A stretch of 64,000 nt of DNA from Polydactylus sextarius (taxonomy: Eukaryota; Chordata; Actinopteri; Polynemidae). The notes beneath the pieces were generated by a model. That model was not told the origin of the DNA. It was given only the letters and a program-made list of their open reading frames with translations, and did no database searches. The DNA lies in the NCBI GenBank assembly GCA_016801845.1, contig CM028919.1, positions 6,007,001 through 6,071,000 of the forward strand. The letters run 5' to 3'. Both the position numbers and the translations under genes were made by a program. The number at the start of each line of letters is the position of its first letter. Positions within the stretch are counted from its first letter, which is position 1. Below, one piece after another: positions 13,901 through 26,460 of the stretch.

Positions 13901-16036
13901 TAGACCTTGAACTGCAAGTGTCTAAAATAAAAACAAAAAGTACATCAGTGAAACCCCAAATGTATAGAATGACTTCACAGTATAGCTTGGTCAGATCTGC
14001 TGTTGCTGTACAACAACATGTACAGGACTCAAAGCAAAGGTAAAGAAGAAACTTATCCTCACAGGAACAACAGGAAACGATGGGTTGATGGTAGGAAAAA
14101 AAATCACCTCCCAAGATGATGAGACTCACAAAGCCCAATTCAAGAAGACTCTCCAGCCTCTGCTGCCCTCAACAAGCAGAAACAAACACAGACGTTGGAA
14201 AAAATGCTGAAAATTCGATGAAATCCTCTGATGAATACCTTAAGAATGAAAAGTCAACATCCTACTATCTGTAAAAATTGTAAAAGGCTGAGTGACTGTG
14301 CAAAACTTAAAGACACCGGGCTCAAAGTCAAAGAGTGTGCTGTTGGCAGAACTATAACACAGACCTTATGCCTTTGTGTTGTGGGAGAAACAAGGAACAG
14401 GTGCATTGACAAAATTAGTATTCTAATTAAAAATGACTGGTTTATAATCTCACAGATAAACCATGTACTGTAGAGTATTACTGAAGTTTGCAGAGGTGCT
14501 CTCATCTAATTTAAACCTGTTATCATAACTGTTGTTCAGGCCCTTAATTAGCATTAGAGGAATAAATGGATATCAGAAGGTATTTACCATTTGATGCGTG
14601 CTTGTAATATCAGCTCAGCCACTTTTTTAACTTTAAAGACAAACCTCCTTTCTGATCACAACAACCCCGAACTGGCAGCTGGTTTTTCCCTCTGTGGAAA
14701 CTGTAGATGCAAAGTTGTTCAACGGATCAGTGTGTGTTGGAGCTACTTGGCAATTCTCATTACAAGAGGTCTGTGGTGCGTAGACACTCACTTCTGGTTT
14801 GTTTGCCTTCAAGCTAAGTGTGCTTCAAGTGTCAATCATGATAGCTGATAAAAATCCTGATATTTTAGAAAAACAATTTGTCGATATTGTTGCATGATTT
14901 GCTGCCAATTAGCTGCTCGTAATCCAACACTCCTGCCCCAACATACACCAGGCTGCAACAATATAACAACCAATATGAGGCCGTCAACATTACTTTCATG
15001 TCAACATCACCAAAAGAAATTAGGGGGGAAAGTCAATTTGGTTGTCTGTGTTTGGGCGGTGTTGTTCCGTGATCCACTTCCTGTAACACATTTATAATAA
15101 TGTGGCATTTTGACTCCTTCAGACGAAGTGACAATGGAGGAAGTGGGCCAGACCACTCAGCTGAGGGCGGGGGAGCTCATCATCATCGTGGTGGTACTGA
15201 TCATGTGGGCAGGTGAGAACAAAACTGTTAAATAAACCTGGATCTGCAGCTTCACATCCACTGTTTCAGTCCATAATCTCACTGAGAATAAGAGAAAATC
15301 ACAACAAAGGCAGGTGGATTCCTTTGTGTGTTCAGAGGCTGATCACAGTTGGCTGCTTGTGAATGCTCTCTCTTTCTCTCTCCTCCCAGGTGTAATCGCT
15401 CTCTTCTGTCGCCAGTATGACATAATCAAAGACAACGAGCCCAACAACAACAAGGACAAAGCCAAAAACTCCTCAGAGTGCAGCACTCCCGAACACCCGA
15501 CAGGGGGGCTGTTGCGTAGTAAGGTATAACCCACTCCCCCCTCCTCCTCCTCCTCTCCCCGGGTACCTCCCCCTCAGCGGCGCCGGGCAGGTGAATGGAC
15601 CCGGCTACTTCCAGACTTTTTTCATGGTGTCATCTGAACATTGGCCTCAAGTTAATGCTAAAAACTGCTTCCGCCTTATGTGCATGACTGCGCAGCGTTC
15701 AGCGACAACCAGCAGCCACATTCAACTCATTGCTTCTCTTAAGTTTTTCTTTGATCAGTGCACAGAGCCCCATACCATATTCATCCCCTGTGTTCAAACC
15801 AGAACAGAAAATAAAGTCAAAAAACAAAACTTTATTCTTTTCACACTCCTGCCACAAGCACCAATAAAACATCCAAGTGCAGAGGCATCCTCATGCTCAG
15901 TGAAGAAGCTTATTATATGATTCCTGTGAGTCCTCCAGCCTTCTCATACCTGTCAACTTCCTCTTTCCTCCCACAGTTCCCCAAGAACAACAACAACAAC
16001 AATAGGATGCCATCTGTCAACATCATTGAGGTGTGA
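8126..16036 (+). CDS. fndc5: FNDC5 (irisin precursor), 5 exons, signal-peptide exon not found
   Basis: Type I membrane protein whose FNIII ectodomain is shed as irisin. Exons: 8126-8241, 9164-9362, 15123-15212, 15390-15523, 15977-16036 (TGA). Phases close (1-0, 0-1, 1-1, 1-0, 0), with AG acceptors and GT donors throughout. The first exon gives the FNIII start (SPPVNVTIKALKANSAVVTW), with a sequon NVT. The second continues with KKDVRMLRFIQEVNTTTRSC, nearly identical to mammalian irisin, with a second sequon NTT. Exon three carries the acidic juxtamembrane part and the start of the membrane helix (LIIIVVVLIMWAG). Exon four gives IALFCRQYDIIKDNEPNNN, the conserved cytoplasmic tail. The last exon ends in PSVNIIEV, preceded by a run of six Asn absent from human as I recall it. 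The first located exon begins in phase 1 at the expected Asp after signal cleavage, so a signal-peptide exon must lie upstream. I could not identify it in 1-8125. Intron 3 is 5.8 kb. Whether this is the fish a or b paralogue cannot be told here. Confidence 0.95.
8790..8890. repeat. Dispersed fish repeat fragment in FNDC5 intron 2
   Basis: GATAGCTAGCTTAGCATGGC and AACCTGGCTCTTTCCTGAGG belong to the same repeat type as 12770-12970. Confidence 0.45.
10360..10930. repeat. Dispersed fish repeat cluster in FNDC5 intron 3
   Basis: At least three copies of the CATGAATGTCTGTACCAAAT phrase (about 10390, 10738, 10884) in direct orientation, then a TA microsatellite. Confidence 0.6.
10934..10974. repeat. 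(TA)n microsatellite
   Basis: Uninterrupted TA run in FNDC5 intron 3. Another TA run lies at 26427-26457. Confidence 0.97.
11642..11690. repeat. (CAA)n and (CAG)n trinucleotide runs
   Basis: ACAACAACAACAACAA is followed by GCAGCAGCAGCAGCAGCAGC in the intron. Not coding here. Confidence 0.9.
12770..12970. repeat. Dispersed fish repeat in FNDC5 intron 3
   Basis: Carries GCCTAGCTTAGCATAAAGAC and a CTATTAATTAACAAAACCAT end. Relatives of the TTAGCTTAGCATAAAGACT type lie at 8800-8890 (inverted) and 19240-19420. Confidence 0.55.
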
Positions 16037-19000
16037 CTGCCAGGACGTCTTCTCTTTATCCAAAAGACTTTGTGTTCTCACAAACACGAGGGCCGCTTTA
16101 AGCCCATCTGCTTGTCAGGATGAGGCTGGGACTCTGGGCGCTTCGGCAGCACCCGCCCTCTTTTGGCACGGGGCCCGGTGTTGAAGCAAAGCTGAGGGCT
16201 CCAGGGGTCGGGCATGACTTGGCCAGTGCCGGACAGTGAGGCGAGCAGAGTCGGCGGTGGAGAGATGGTGGTGAGAGTTGAGTGGCAGCACTGTGCTCAA
16301 TGACTACTGTACCATGGGGCGGCAGAGATTAGGGCCAAATGGCTCAGTCGGTGGAGGAACTGCAGATAAAGCAACCCCAGGGACCAAAGCTGATAAACAG
16401 AGCCAGAGACCTTTTTCTTTCTCTCTCTCTCTCCCTCCGTCACCTGTTTTTTTTTCTCACCGTCTTTTCATTGTGTTATCTACAACCACAAACCTGGACG
16501 TGTCCCACTTCTGGGTGACACTGAGATGCATCCACTTAGTCAAAATCGTCCCCTTAATCTCAGCTTAAACACCTTATTTTCCTCATAACATTGTGTTTTC
16601 TACTTTTTCTTAATCAAAGGGAAAAATACTGTAGATGATTCAATTGTATCAATGATTTTTAACAAGGTGCCACCAGAACACTTCTGTTGTTCTGGAATTT
16701 TTGTTTTGTTTCTTTCCCCTTGAATTCAGATCATCCTATTCCCTCTCGTGCTAAAACTCTCTGACGTCTTCTGGGAGATGTTTTCATTCTGGCGAGCTCG
16801 TTTTCCCCCCTCAGGGAATCCAGACTCCACCGGGACAATTTCAGAGCCATTTCTTAGATGCGCTGCGATGACGCCAGAGCAGCTTTAAAGAGGGATCGCT
16901 CGGCTCACGGCCGGAGCTGAATCACATGTTTTTGTCAGAAAAGACGAAACTCATTAACTCATACTGAAAAGGCATCTCTGATCTTAACACCAAAACATTT
17001 TTGGTCGTTTGCTTTTTTGACATCATCCAAATTAATTCACGCTTTTATTATGAAATGCTACATTCCACGTCCACAATGAGCCCTTTAGTATTTTCTTGTG
17101 TCTTTTTTCTCTTTAAGGGTGATGAATTTCAAAAATATTAGTGGGGAGGGAAATGAACTGCCATAATGAACTTCACTCGGGCTGGACTCTATGGATGTCT
17201 ACATAGAAGTGGACTGAAGATCCCTTCTGTCAGCAATAACAGCCCTCAGTGGAGCGGAGGAAGCGACGACTCAGACTCTGTAGCCTCTTCGTCCAAAATC
17301 CCGACCTCCCAGCATGCAAAAGCGATCATCTAATAGGAGGGAATTAATCGCAGGTGATCCCTCTTCTGAACTTTCAAAGGAAAGTCTTTCAGCGCTGTTG
17401 TAAAAACTTTGGTTTTGTGGTGGCGAGCATGGGGAAATGAAAAAAAAAAAAACTTTTTATGAGCCCTATCTTCAAACCTAATACTTCTTTATGACATTAC
17501 GAACAGATGTAACCAAGACAGAAAGGGCTTCGATCAAAAACTTTTTTCTTCACTTCAAAAAGAAATATTTATGTTGAACTCCATGTTGAAGATGCTGAAC
17601 ATAACGACAAAGGATCAACTGTGGCCATATGTTACTGTGCTCTATGAACTGTACGGGAACTGGATTTGAGACAGACGGGGAAAAAACGGAGGGCTGATTC
17701 AAACTCAGTAGAACCGCCTTAAAAATAATTCTATGTTATGATTTAGCTGATAAGATGTAAAGGCCTCATATCTCACATGTGTCACATGCTTTACCTTTCA
17801 CATAATATTCAAATGTGTGTGCAAAGTTAAAGGAAGCATTAAATATTGGTGACATTTAGACTGAGGTGAGGTGGGAGAGGTCGAAGAGGTTTGGCATTTA
17901 ATGTGTACATACATGTTTGTATTTCATTCTTGTTCGGTGGTGTCAGCTCAGAGTTTATTAATGAAATCTGACATGACTAACGTGGAAAATGTCTAAACTC
18001 GTGAGTGACACAAGTAACACTGCGACTGGCGAAAGTGTAGGTGATACTTATGTTAATACACAAATGTATAAGTCCTGTTATTAATGAGCTTTTTTCATAG
18101 CACTCCTCTACTGTTATGTATTTCTATATAACATTATGTCATTGTGCTGTTTGTGTGCAATAAGAAAATACAGGTTTTTTTTTTGTTTTGTTTTGTTTTG
18201 TTTGTTTCAATGAGGGGAAAAAAGGGCGAGATATTTTAAATGGTCATGAAAACGTAACGGTTAGAAGCCATTGGACCGCTGAAAATCTCTATTGACAGAC
18301 AGAGTGATAAACACGCCTGTTCTGCAAGGACACAATCTCATTTTACGATGCACCGGCAAATCATTTATCGCAAACAGGCAAATAAACAAGTGGGAGCACA
18401 AAAATCAACACATCACAGCCGCCATAGACTTGAGTGAGAGAAGGTGGGGGGTTGGGGGGTTGGGAGGGTGAAGGCAGTTAAAAGAGCAATGAAGGTTCAT
18501 GTTTGTCAGAGTGGGTAGAATAATGACTTATTCAAGGGTCAGGCTTTTATCGCAAAATTACAAAAACTCCTCCAAATAATGTGATTAATGTCAGAGGAAC
18601 AACTATCTTAATGGTTTTTTTTTTTTTTTTTTTTTAAAGCAAAGTCACAGAGAAGCAGAGGTGCCTCTCTGACTGATTAACCCAGACGTTTAAATCTGTT
18701 GCCAGGACAAACTTGGTGAAGTCTCCGGACATTGTTCTGCTGCATTACCCAGAGTGATCAGCACCTCACCCAAAACCTCTTGCAGCTGAAGGCCGAACCC
18801 ATTTCCCCTTCAGGAAGACTGCAGCAGGCCTCACCAATCGATAGGCATCAGTCCACACATAGTAACGAATAATGATCATCATCTCCCAGGATGATTTCTT
18901 TGAACTAGGGCCATGCCTTAAGTTTGCCAGCAATATATTTCTCATCAGCGCTCCTCATAGGGACTCTTTATTTACCTTCGTCCTCGCCAACTGCTTAAAT

Positions 19001-19239
19001 CAGAAGAACTTTAGCTAACGACTTACGTGGTTTACTTTTAAATCTGTCGCTTTTGACTAAATAACACTGATTCTAAATCTGAATGTACTATCATCTTCAG
19101 ATTATAGTAGACTCTTTGTGTTGCCACTGTAAATAATGTATTCATTATTGTTGATTTAATTGTAGGGCTACTGTGAACATCCACTCGTGTGGCAGGTTGT
19201 TGTCGTCCAACTTTACTGTTAAACAAACTGTTTGAGATT

Positions 19240-19420
19240 TTGGGAAGAACACTTATTCAGCTATTTCTATGCAGAGTTAAAGGAGAAAATCAATATCACT
19301 TTTACATCTATAACATAAATATGAAGCTACAATCAGCAGCTGGTTAGCTCAGCTTTATGAAATGACGCATATGCTAAGATATGCTAACCTGCTGCCGGCT
19401 AAAGCTACATCATTCATGAG
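19240..19420. repeat. Dispersed fish repeat fragment
   Basis: ATAAATATGAAGCTACAATC and AGCAGCTGGTTAGCTCAGCT belong to the same repeat type as 12770-12970. Confidence 0.45.
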
Positions 19421-19489
19421 TCATATTGATTTTCTTGTATAATTCTCAGTTAGGCTCATCATCTCACGGTTGTACACCTCTACCATCCG

Positions 19490-19800
19490 GTCTTGTTAAT
19501 TGTGACCTTGCCCTTTGACCACCAGTCTAATCAGATCATTCAATCCTTGACTGAACTTCTGTGCTAAATGTCATGATGTTACATTTTTTTTGACCGGTGA
19601 CCTTTGACATCCCAACATTTAATCAATCCATCGCTGTGAACGATTTTTACCAACTTTGAAGAAATCCCCTTGAGGTGTTCTTGAGATATCGCTTTCACAA
19701 GAACAGAACAGATGTGAAGATGTACAACCATTAAAAAAATAAAACAAACTAAATGCCTCTGCATTGGCGACAGCCGTGGCCAGAGGCATTATGTTAGAAT
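19490..19800. repeat. Dispersed fish repeat with terminal hairpin
   Basis: GTGACCTTGCCCTTTGACCA and TTCTTGAGATATCGCTTTCA follow a familiar fish repeat. It ends in AATGCCTCTG ... CAGAGGCATT, a 10-bp inverted pair. Confidence 0.6.
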
Positions 19801-22800
19801 ATTGGATACGTGCATTTCCCAAAATGCTGAACTCCTTTGCAGGTTGCAGCTTCAGCATATAATCAATGTGTTTGAGTGAGCTCTCCCACAGAGATGAGGT
19901 GACCCAGCTGCTGCAGTTTGATGGCAGACAGTATTTTAACTATCGCAGACGTGGGGTTTGATCATGATAAAGAAAAACAGAGGTCTTATATTTCGGGTGC
20001 AGTTTGCTCAGTCAGCCATACACAGACTGCTCCTACTGCTAAAGAAACAAAGAGACCATTTGGATTCAAGTTGTTTATTCTTTGTGAGGATACTCAGCCA
20101 CTATTGACACTTCTGGTTAGAACGGGTTATAAGTATCCACCTTCTGACCGTTGACGAGAACTCTATTTTCCTTTAATCACGCTCGACAAATGGTGACGAC
20201 TGTAAGAACTCAACATTCCACTTGAGCCCTGTGGCGTCGACACACTGAGGTCTTTATTTCAGTGTCAGAGGCCCAAGACGTTTTCTCAAGCTACTTTATG
20301 TACCATACAATGCCTGAAAAATATGCTTGGTAGCTGTAATGGACTATTTTAACCAGGGCAGTGAAGAGACACAATCTTTTCAAAAAAAAAAAAAAAAAAA
20401 AAAAAAAAGCGACTCGCACAGTGTGATGAGTCGCATTAGAATAGAAACACACCTGGACACTGAAACTCAGTGTCGACAAGACACAGACAAGCCGGATTAT
20501 TTCATTATAGGATTATTGAAATATAGGAATGAGATTCACAAAGAAGCATGGTTTAGAAAAATGAACTGCTTTACCTGTGCTATCATGTTTATATTCATTG
20601 TATGAAGTGTACAGCAGTCATTGCTTAATGAGGGCTAGCATGGTTTCAACTATTATGCACAAGGTTACACAACTTCTATTATGAAGAATATGGTGTATGC
20701 TTACTTGTGTATGCTTCAATAAAATATGTAATATTTTCCACAAAAATCTGAGTATCTTATTTGGAAACACAGAACTGGGTTATTTAGAACAAAATACAAG
20801 GTTATTTTGTGCCTCTATGGGCAAAAAAAAAGTCAGGGTAGTGAAGTATCTTTTTTTAAAGACACTGTTTCACAAAGACTGGCTTTTTCCGTGGTGAATA
20901 ATACATGCGAACCTCAGACTTCACCGGTCCTCAGCTGTCAAGACTTCTCTCCATCAACAAAAATAAAAAAAATGAAAACACAAAGAGCTGGATTTTACTG
21001 TTTTACTGTAACTGTGGAGACATCGAGTTGTTTTTAATTGTCCAAAAAAAACACTAATCATCCTGAAAAATTCACCCAACAACACGGTTGCAGGCAAATG
21101 GATTTACTGTTGAGTCAGCATCTTGTGTAAGAAAACATGTCTGGAATTGTAATGGTTTAGAAATCAATGAGACGCAAATAGCAAAACACAACAAATCACT
21201 CAGACGTTACTCAAGGCCTATATTAGATTATATTTATGTTTGTCTACACATCAATAGAAGAGCATTTGTCTTGGCTCTTTGACTGAGCCGGTGAAGTGAA
21301 GCTGGTGAGATTTAACGGCCGACGTGAACGACTTCAATCTTTAAGTCTTTTGTGTTTAGGGGAAAAAAAAAGAAAACAAACAATAGCTGGAGAAGAACTG
21401 TGAGGCATGTCAGATAAACACAGCCTCCTTTACTGCGGAGCTGAGCACCTGCTTGTAACTGGTTGAGCGAAGCATCATTGGAAGCTGTAGAGCGACACCG
21501 TGCCTGCTCGGGCCGCACACGTGCCACACAGCCTGCACGGCGCGAGTCACGAGGCCTTCAAGTGACGCCCACACACCTCGGCCTTCTGGATGACTGACCA
21601 GGGACGGTCTGCCCTACTATCTGTACAGACGGGATTACCTTTAAATCCTGCATTATTCAATGGACGGGACACATACTGATAAGTTCCATGTTATGTTTTC
21701 TAACTCAGAGGGTCCCTTCTGTCAAGCCTGTGCTGGCTTGCAACACTCAGAGGCTGCGTAGCATAAAGAAAAAAGACTAACGATGACAAAGATGCAGCAT
21801 GTATTCTCTGAACAGAAAAAAAACACAGCATGACAATGGCAGTGTAACGCTTAACAGACCAGACTTTACTGTGAGTGCTTCATCAACAGTGCCGTCTCAC
21901 CCCCACACAAACAACTCTGGGGACCAAGTTTTCTTTTTTTACAATGTTACAGTGTTTAACAAGACCACAGTGCAGAGAATCCTCCAAACAGCTTAGAGTG
22001 CACTTTGGTCACTGCTGCTCTACAATTAAAGGGTCAGTTCACACAAATCAGCAGAAGTATTTTCTCCATTTAATCCCTTGAATCGTGGTCGTGTTTAGGC
22101 CACTGGCGAATTTCACTAAGATTAATCCCGACGCCTCCTAAAAAATAAGGTGAACAGTTCACTCAGAACTGTTTTATTTCAAGGGTTTAATAAAAAAAAA
22201 AAAAAAAAAAAAAGAAAATGTTGAATTTATATCTGTGGATAATCCAAATTAGCCAAAATAGTATTAATAATCACATTTTAATTACTATATGGGAATATGG
22301 CAGAAAATTGTTATTAATTTTTTCAGTTGAAGTGGGTGATCTGACCTTCATCAACATCATTTGCAGCTAACACCAACTATATAAAATATATTAAATCACA
22401 TTATACATTCAACGCCATGTCCTTAAAAGACATAATTAAATGTTTCTATCAGTTAAATGTGAAGAGACTGTTGATGTAAACCCTATCGTACAGGGTTGGA
22501 TTTACATGTGCACAACAAATCACTACTAGTGTTTCCACTCCAGTGTGTGCAGCTTGATGTAAAAGCGCAGACAACGTAAAAAGGAACATTTAAGAAAGAG
22601 GCAAGAAATCAACAGGAACAATCAAACGGTAGAGCAGCAGAGCCCTGCTCTGTGCTGATCACATCCAGAACCAACATGAATATTTAAGACTTCTCTACTC
22701 TACAACAACACAAACACATAAAGGTCAAAGGGCAAAGGTAAACACATGTACAAATGTACATAAATACAATTTTAGTTTCAATTCTATTAAAAAAAAAAAA

Positions 22801-22998
22801 AAAAAAAGGCGTTAAAGATGCAAAACACTACCCCCTTAAAAACCACATGCATAGTTGGAAAAAAACACAGCAAAAGACAGACAAACCAAAGACACAATAT
22901 ATTAAACTTAAAAGGATAGGAAGTGCAAAGAGTAAGAAGAAATTCTTACAAGGTGAAGTGCCAATGGTGAACAAGTTCACACAAGTACAGGTCCTAAT

Positions 22999-24770
22999 TT
23001 AGGGAAACGGACTCCTTTCAAAAATTTTAGGAACCTTAGAAAACCGCTTGTACGTTGCTTTGCTCTTGGCCTGCCATTCGCACAGGGTCATTTTGGGCTC
23101 CATGTTTCCAAACCGTCTTTGATAGTTCCTGAAAAGCAGTGCAGATCTTCAGCTGTGTGTGTGTGTTTGTGTGCACTTTATGTCGTTTGGAACTGTATCA
23201 TCTGGTCTGTATCATTCTGGACAGTTTCAAATCTACACTTTCAAACTATAAAAAACGTCCCAGTGAGCGTAATGTACCTGCGTGTGAGGTCAGACGGATG
23301 CTGCCACTGTTTGCCATTTGCGTCTGATGTCTGGTCAGCCACGTGGGTCATCAGGTTGAGCAGCTCAGTCATGACACCTGGACAAAACACAAAAAGTGGC
23401 ATTTAAAAAATAAAGAAAGAAAGACATTGAAAACACAAATATATAGTTATTGAGACAGTGCACAAAATATAGTGAAGGGTAAGTGAGATGTATTTAAAAT
23501 AAAAAAGAAGAAAAGAAAGAAAATCACAAGAAACAAGAGAAGTATTCACGATATAAAAACAATCATCATGATGCACTCTTAATAATATCACTCAGACCCA
23601 TTCTCATATCCTGAGGATATGAGAATGGGACTAATGTGGATAATTCATCCACTTTAGTGATGAATTATCCCATCAGAGTCCATCTGTCTGTGGTTCAGAT
23701 CTTACCTTGCTCTGCTCCTGGCTTCTCAGTCATGTGCATGGTGACCGTATGGACATACTGACGTTTCTCATGCTCCCAGTCCTTATTCCTGTCAAAGATC
23801 ACGGGCCTAAAAATAAATAAATAAATGAAAAGAAAACGGGTACACTAATCTGTTTTCAACTATGAGGCATCTTGTGCCTCAGGCAGCAAAGTAATAGAAC
23901 AGAGAAAGCAGAGAAAGCAAAGGCACGTTCAATCACTGAAGCCCTGTAGCCACTGATGACACAGCAAGTAAAACTGTGACACTATTACCAAGGATAGGTC
24001 ACAGTCAACCGTACAAGCACTTGAACCAGAGCCAAAAACATACACAGCATGTTTGATATGGTCAGACTACTCCCCCTAGAGGTAAAATTATGGTATTACC
24101 TTGATGTGGTGAGTTCAGCTTTCTGCTTATTAGAAACAACCACAACAGATTTCACCTTAAAAAAGCACAGAAACTGTAGATGAGCCTATTCGGTATGCAA
24201 ACTAGGACACTATATGGTTAAAATCACTATAAGTGAGCAGGACGTGTTGAGAAAACTTACCTTGACTTTATGAGGTGCAGTTGTTTTATCGCTGGTGTGT
24301 TGCTTCAAAGCGGCCTCCTTGTCAGCAAGTGTGGCCTGACACTCGCGGACAGGCTCTATCACACCTGCCTGCACATCCTCCGTCACCTTGACAGCGCCAC
24401 TATGGCAGACTAATGACTTACATAACGGAGAGCTGATGTTCCCTATATTTTCCACATCACTGTCTATGGATTCTACGTCTAAGCTCAGAGACCCTGGTGA
24501 CGATACTCCACTGTCGTCTTCATGACCTGAACCAGAGCTTTTTTCTGGACTGTCGTATCCCTCATCTTGGCTAGTTTCATGGCTTTTACAATTAAAATTA
24601 ATTAACGGCTTAGAAAAATCAATCAGCTGATGCAGCTGATTACTGGTTTCTTGGTCAGAGGTGATCCCAGAGCATCCTTGTGCCATCCTCGAATATTTCG
24701 AAAGAGGTTTCAAGTGCTCAAATCTGGTACCAAGCTGGCTAAGAGCTGGTGTCCTGGTTGGTTCATGCAT
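22999..24770 (-). CDS. s100pbp: S100PBP-like protein (S100P-binding protein), 5 coding exons
   Basis: Coding exons on the minus strand: 24261-24770 (ATG at 24768-24770), 24100-24155, 23706-23806, 23278-23377, 22999-23128 (TAA). Total 897 nt, 298 residues, with all phases closing. The N-terminal exon (about 170 residues) is acidic and Ser-rich, with DEGYDSPEKSSGSGHEDDSG near the middle, as in a disordered nuclear protein. The C-terminal half is basic and contains DRNKDWEHEKRQYVHTVTMH, then KQWQHPSDLTRRNYQRRFG, then PKMTLCEWQAKSKATYKRF. This C-terminal pattern resembles human S100PBP as I recall it. The convergent position next to FNDC5 matches human 1p35, which is strong support. It is shorter than the human protein (about 408 residues), mostly in the acidic part. 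The acceptor just upstream of the ATG joins a non-coding first exon. Identification rests on memory and synteny. Function beyond S100P binding is not visible here. Confidence 0.78.
23597..23670. repeat. Two adjacent perfect hairpins in an S100PBP intron
   Basis: First palindrome: 15-bp perfect arms 23597-23611 and 23615-23629 with a 3-nt loop. Second: 12-bp perfect arms 23638-23649 and 23659-23670 with a 9-nt loop. Only 8 nt separate them. They lie about 35 nt downstream (in gene direction, below 23706) of a splice donor. Confidence 0.8.
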
Positions 24771-25294
24771 GTTTACTGGAAAATAAACACACACAAACAA
24801 ACAAAAACACATAGGACTGATTAGCGATAAAACAACAGAAATTATCAACCAAGTATTAAAGCAATGTAATATAAATACTTTGTATTAAATACGTAAACAT
24901 TCAATCCGGTTATTAGATCTCCTATGTTTTTGCTGCTACTCAGTGTTCAGTGTTGCTCACGGCCAAGTCAGTGTCTGAAAACAGAGAACACGGTCTCCTA
25001 CAAGCACAAGTGTCATGTAGTGAGCTTTTTACACGGGAGAATGACTCCTTAGCCTTTAAGGGGGTAAAAAAAAAACATCAGTATTGTTTTGTAAAAAAAA
25101 AAAAAAAAAAAAAAAGGTTTTTTGACACTAACACACCAAGTTGCTTTGGCCTCATTATTATAAAATTCTGACGCATGTTCAGATTTAACCAAATAAAATT
25201 CACTGTTGCCTGAAGCCAATGTTTTCACTCTGAACTGCAGCCATTTATTAAAGGTCAATAAGTCAATAAGATTAGTTATGGTCAATTATAGACA

Positions 25295-25296
<2 letters not shown>

Positions 25297-25384
<88 letters not shown>
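25297..25384. repeat. (CA)n microsatellite, about 44 units
   Basis: Uninterrupted CA run in the S100PBP first intron. Open frames through it are artefacts. Confidence 0.98.
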
Positions 25385-25386
<2 letters not shown>

Positions 25387-25786
25387 AACTAAACAGCTGG
25401 TTTTATCTTCATCAACATCATATCGTTCAGCAAATCTTTGCTCAAACTCAAGCCTGAGTCACATAAATCTGTAATTTATTGCGTTTAAAAAAATATTTAA
25501 GTGCAACAACACGAACTGGACTCGCTAAATGTTTAAATGCTGCGAGCTAAAACCCAACTTTTGTTTAATGAATAACCCTTTAATTTCGAGAAGTTTAGTT
25601 TAGTTTATTTGACAATTAGGTTACACACTAACAGAGAGCAGAGAACATTTCTTACATACACCAGAAAAAAACCCTGATAATCATTTTCCAAAGAACAGAA
25701 ATACTCATTAACATTAATATTTCAGACTTTAGCTAAAGTTAACGAGCTAACTCTGTTGACTTTAGCGATAATTTCTAAACAGTCAC

Positions 25787-25870
25787 CTGCAGGCTCCGTG
25801 TTGAGCTCGGTTCCTCTCAGCCAGAATAAAACACGACGTCTCCGGCAGTAATGACGACCCGAAATTAAAC
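25787..25870 (-). promoter_or_regulatory. S100PBP non-coding first exon and promoter area
   Basis: On the minus strand a donor CAG|GTGACT at 25786/25787 follows a CpG-containing stretch and would splice to the acceptor at 24776-24778 upstream of the S100PBP ATG. No in-frame ATG was found in this exon, so it is probably 5' UTR. The upper boundary is approximate. The CpG-bearing DNA continues to about 25,990 and is the likely promoter. Confidence 0.5.
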
Positions 25871-25989
25871 TAAACCTCTTTTCAAAAATCAACAACGTGA
25901 ATCAAACCGTGACGTGGATCCGGTCTGTCGGCCGCGCGCACAGGTGTGGGATACATCGGGGTGCACGCGGAGGTTAAACTTTTATCTAT

Positions 25990-26423
25990 ATTTTAATGCG
26001 CCGATATCAGGATTTTTATATCTAATCTGTGTCGTGCCACAGCTACTATTTTTTTTTAAATACAGATTTTTTTATTTTATTTTATTTTATTTTATTTTAT
26101 TTTTAAACCACTTACCTTATGGCTTCATGGTCGTTTCACTTCCTGGTTGTCTGTCGTTTCCCGCCAGTACCAGCACTTTTTTTTTCCCGGTTGAAGAAAA
26201 TTGTTTATTTTTATTTAAATTTGAAATTTCTTTTGAATAAATAATTGACAACGTTCCACTTTCATAAATATTTTTGTTAGTTTTGTGATTTTTTTTTTTA
26301 AATCAAACTTTTAAAATTTTGTGAATCTTATTTTTCACTTTTAGATTTTTTTTTATTAGATTTCAGACTGACAGTAAAGATCCATTTATCAAGTTTTTAG
26401 ATTAGATACTTTAGATTAGATAG

Positions 26424-26460
<37 letters not shown>

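Larger units (their letters stand above)
16037..22998. other. FNDC5 3' UTR and convergent intergenic region
   Basis: No coding exon is seen here. The first few hundred bases (to about 16,320) are GC-richer and are probably FNDC5 3' UTR, but no strong poly(A) signal is placed close to the stop. An AATAAA at 20715-20720 is possible but distant. The region also holds a poly(A) or poly(T) run every few kb and two dispersed repeats, listed separately. On the minus strand AATAAA lies at 22173-22178, about 0.8 kb past the S100PBP stop, and is a plausible poly(A) signal for that gene. Confidence 0.5.

Noticed and set aside
16115..16300. Short frames in the GC-rich DNA after the FNDC5 stop
   Set aside because: Best explained as FNDC5 3' UTR.
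25297..25384. CA repeat and other periodic runs as a CRISPR-like array
   Set aside because: Simple dinucleotide microsatellites without spacers, in a vertebrate genome.
25911..26240. A + strand open frame upstream of S100PBP as yars1 or another head-to-head gene
   Set aside because: It begins MDPVCRPRAQV and then runs into T-rich repeat. No resemblance to tyrosyl-tRNA synthetase and no domain.
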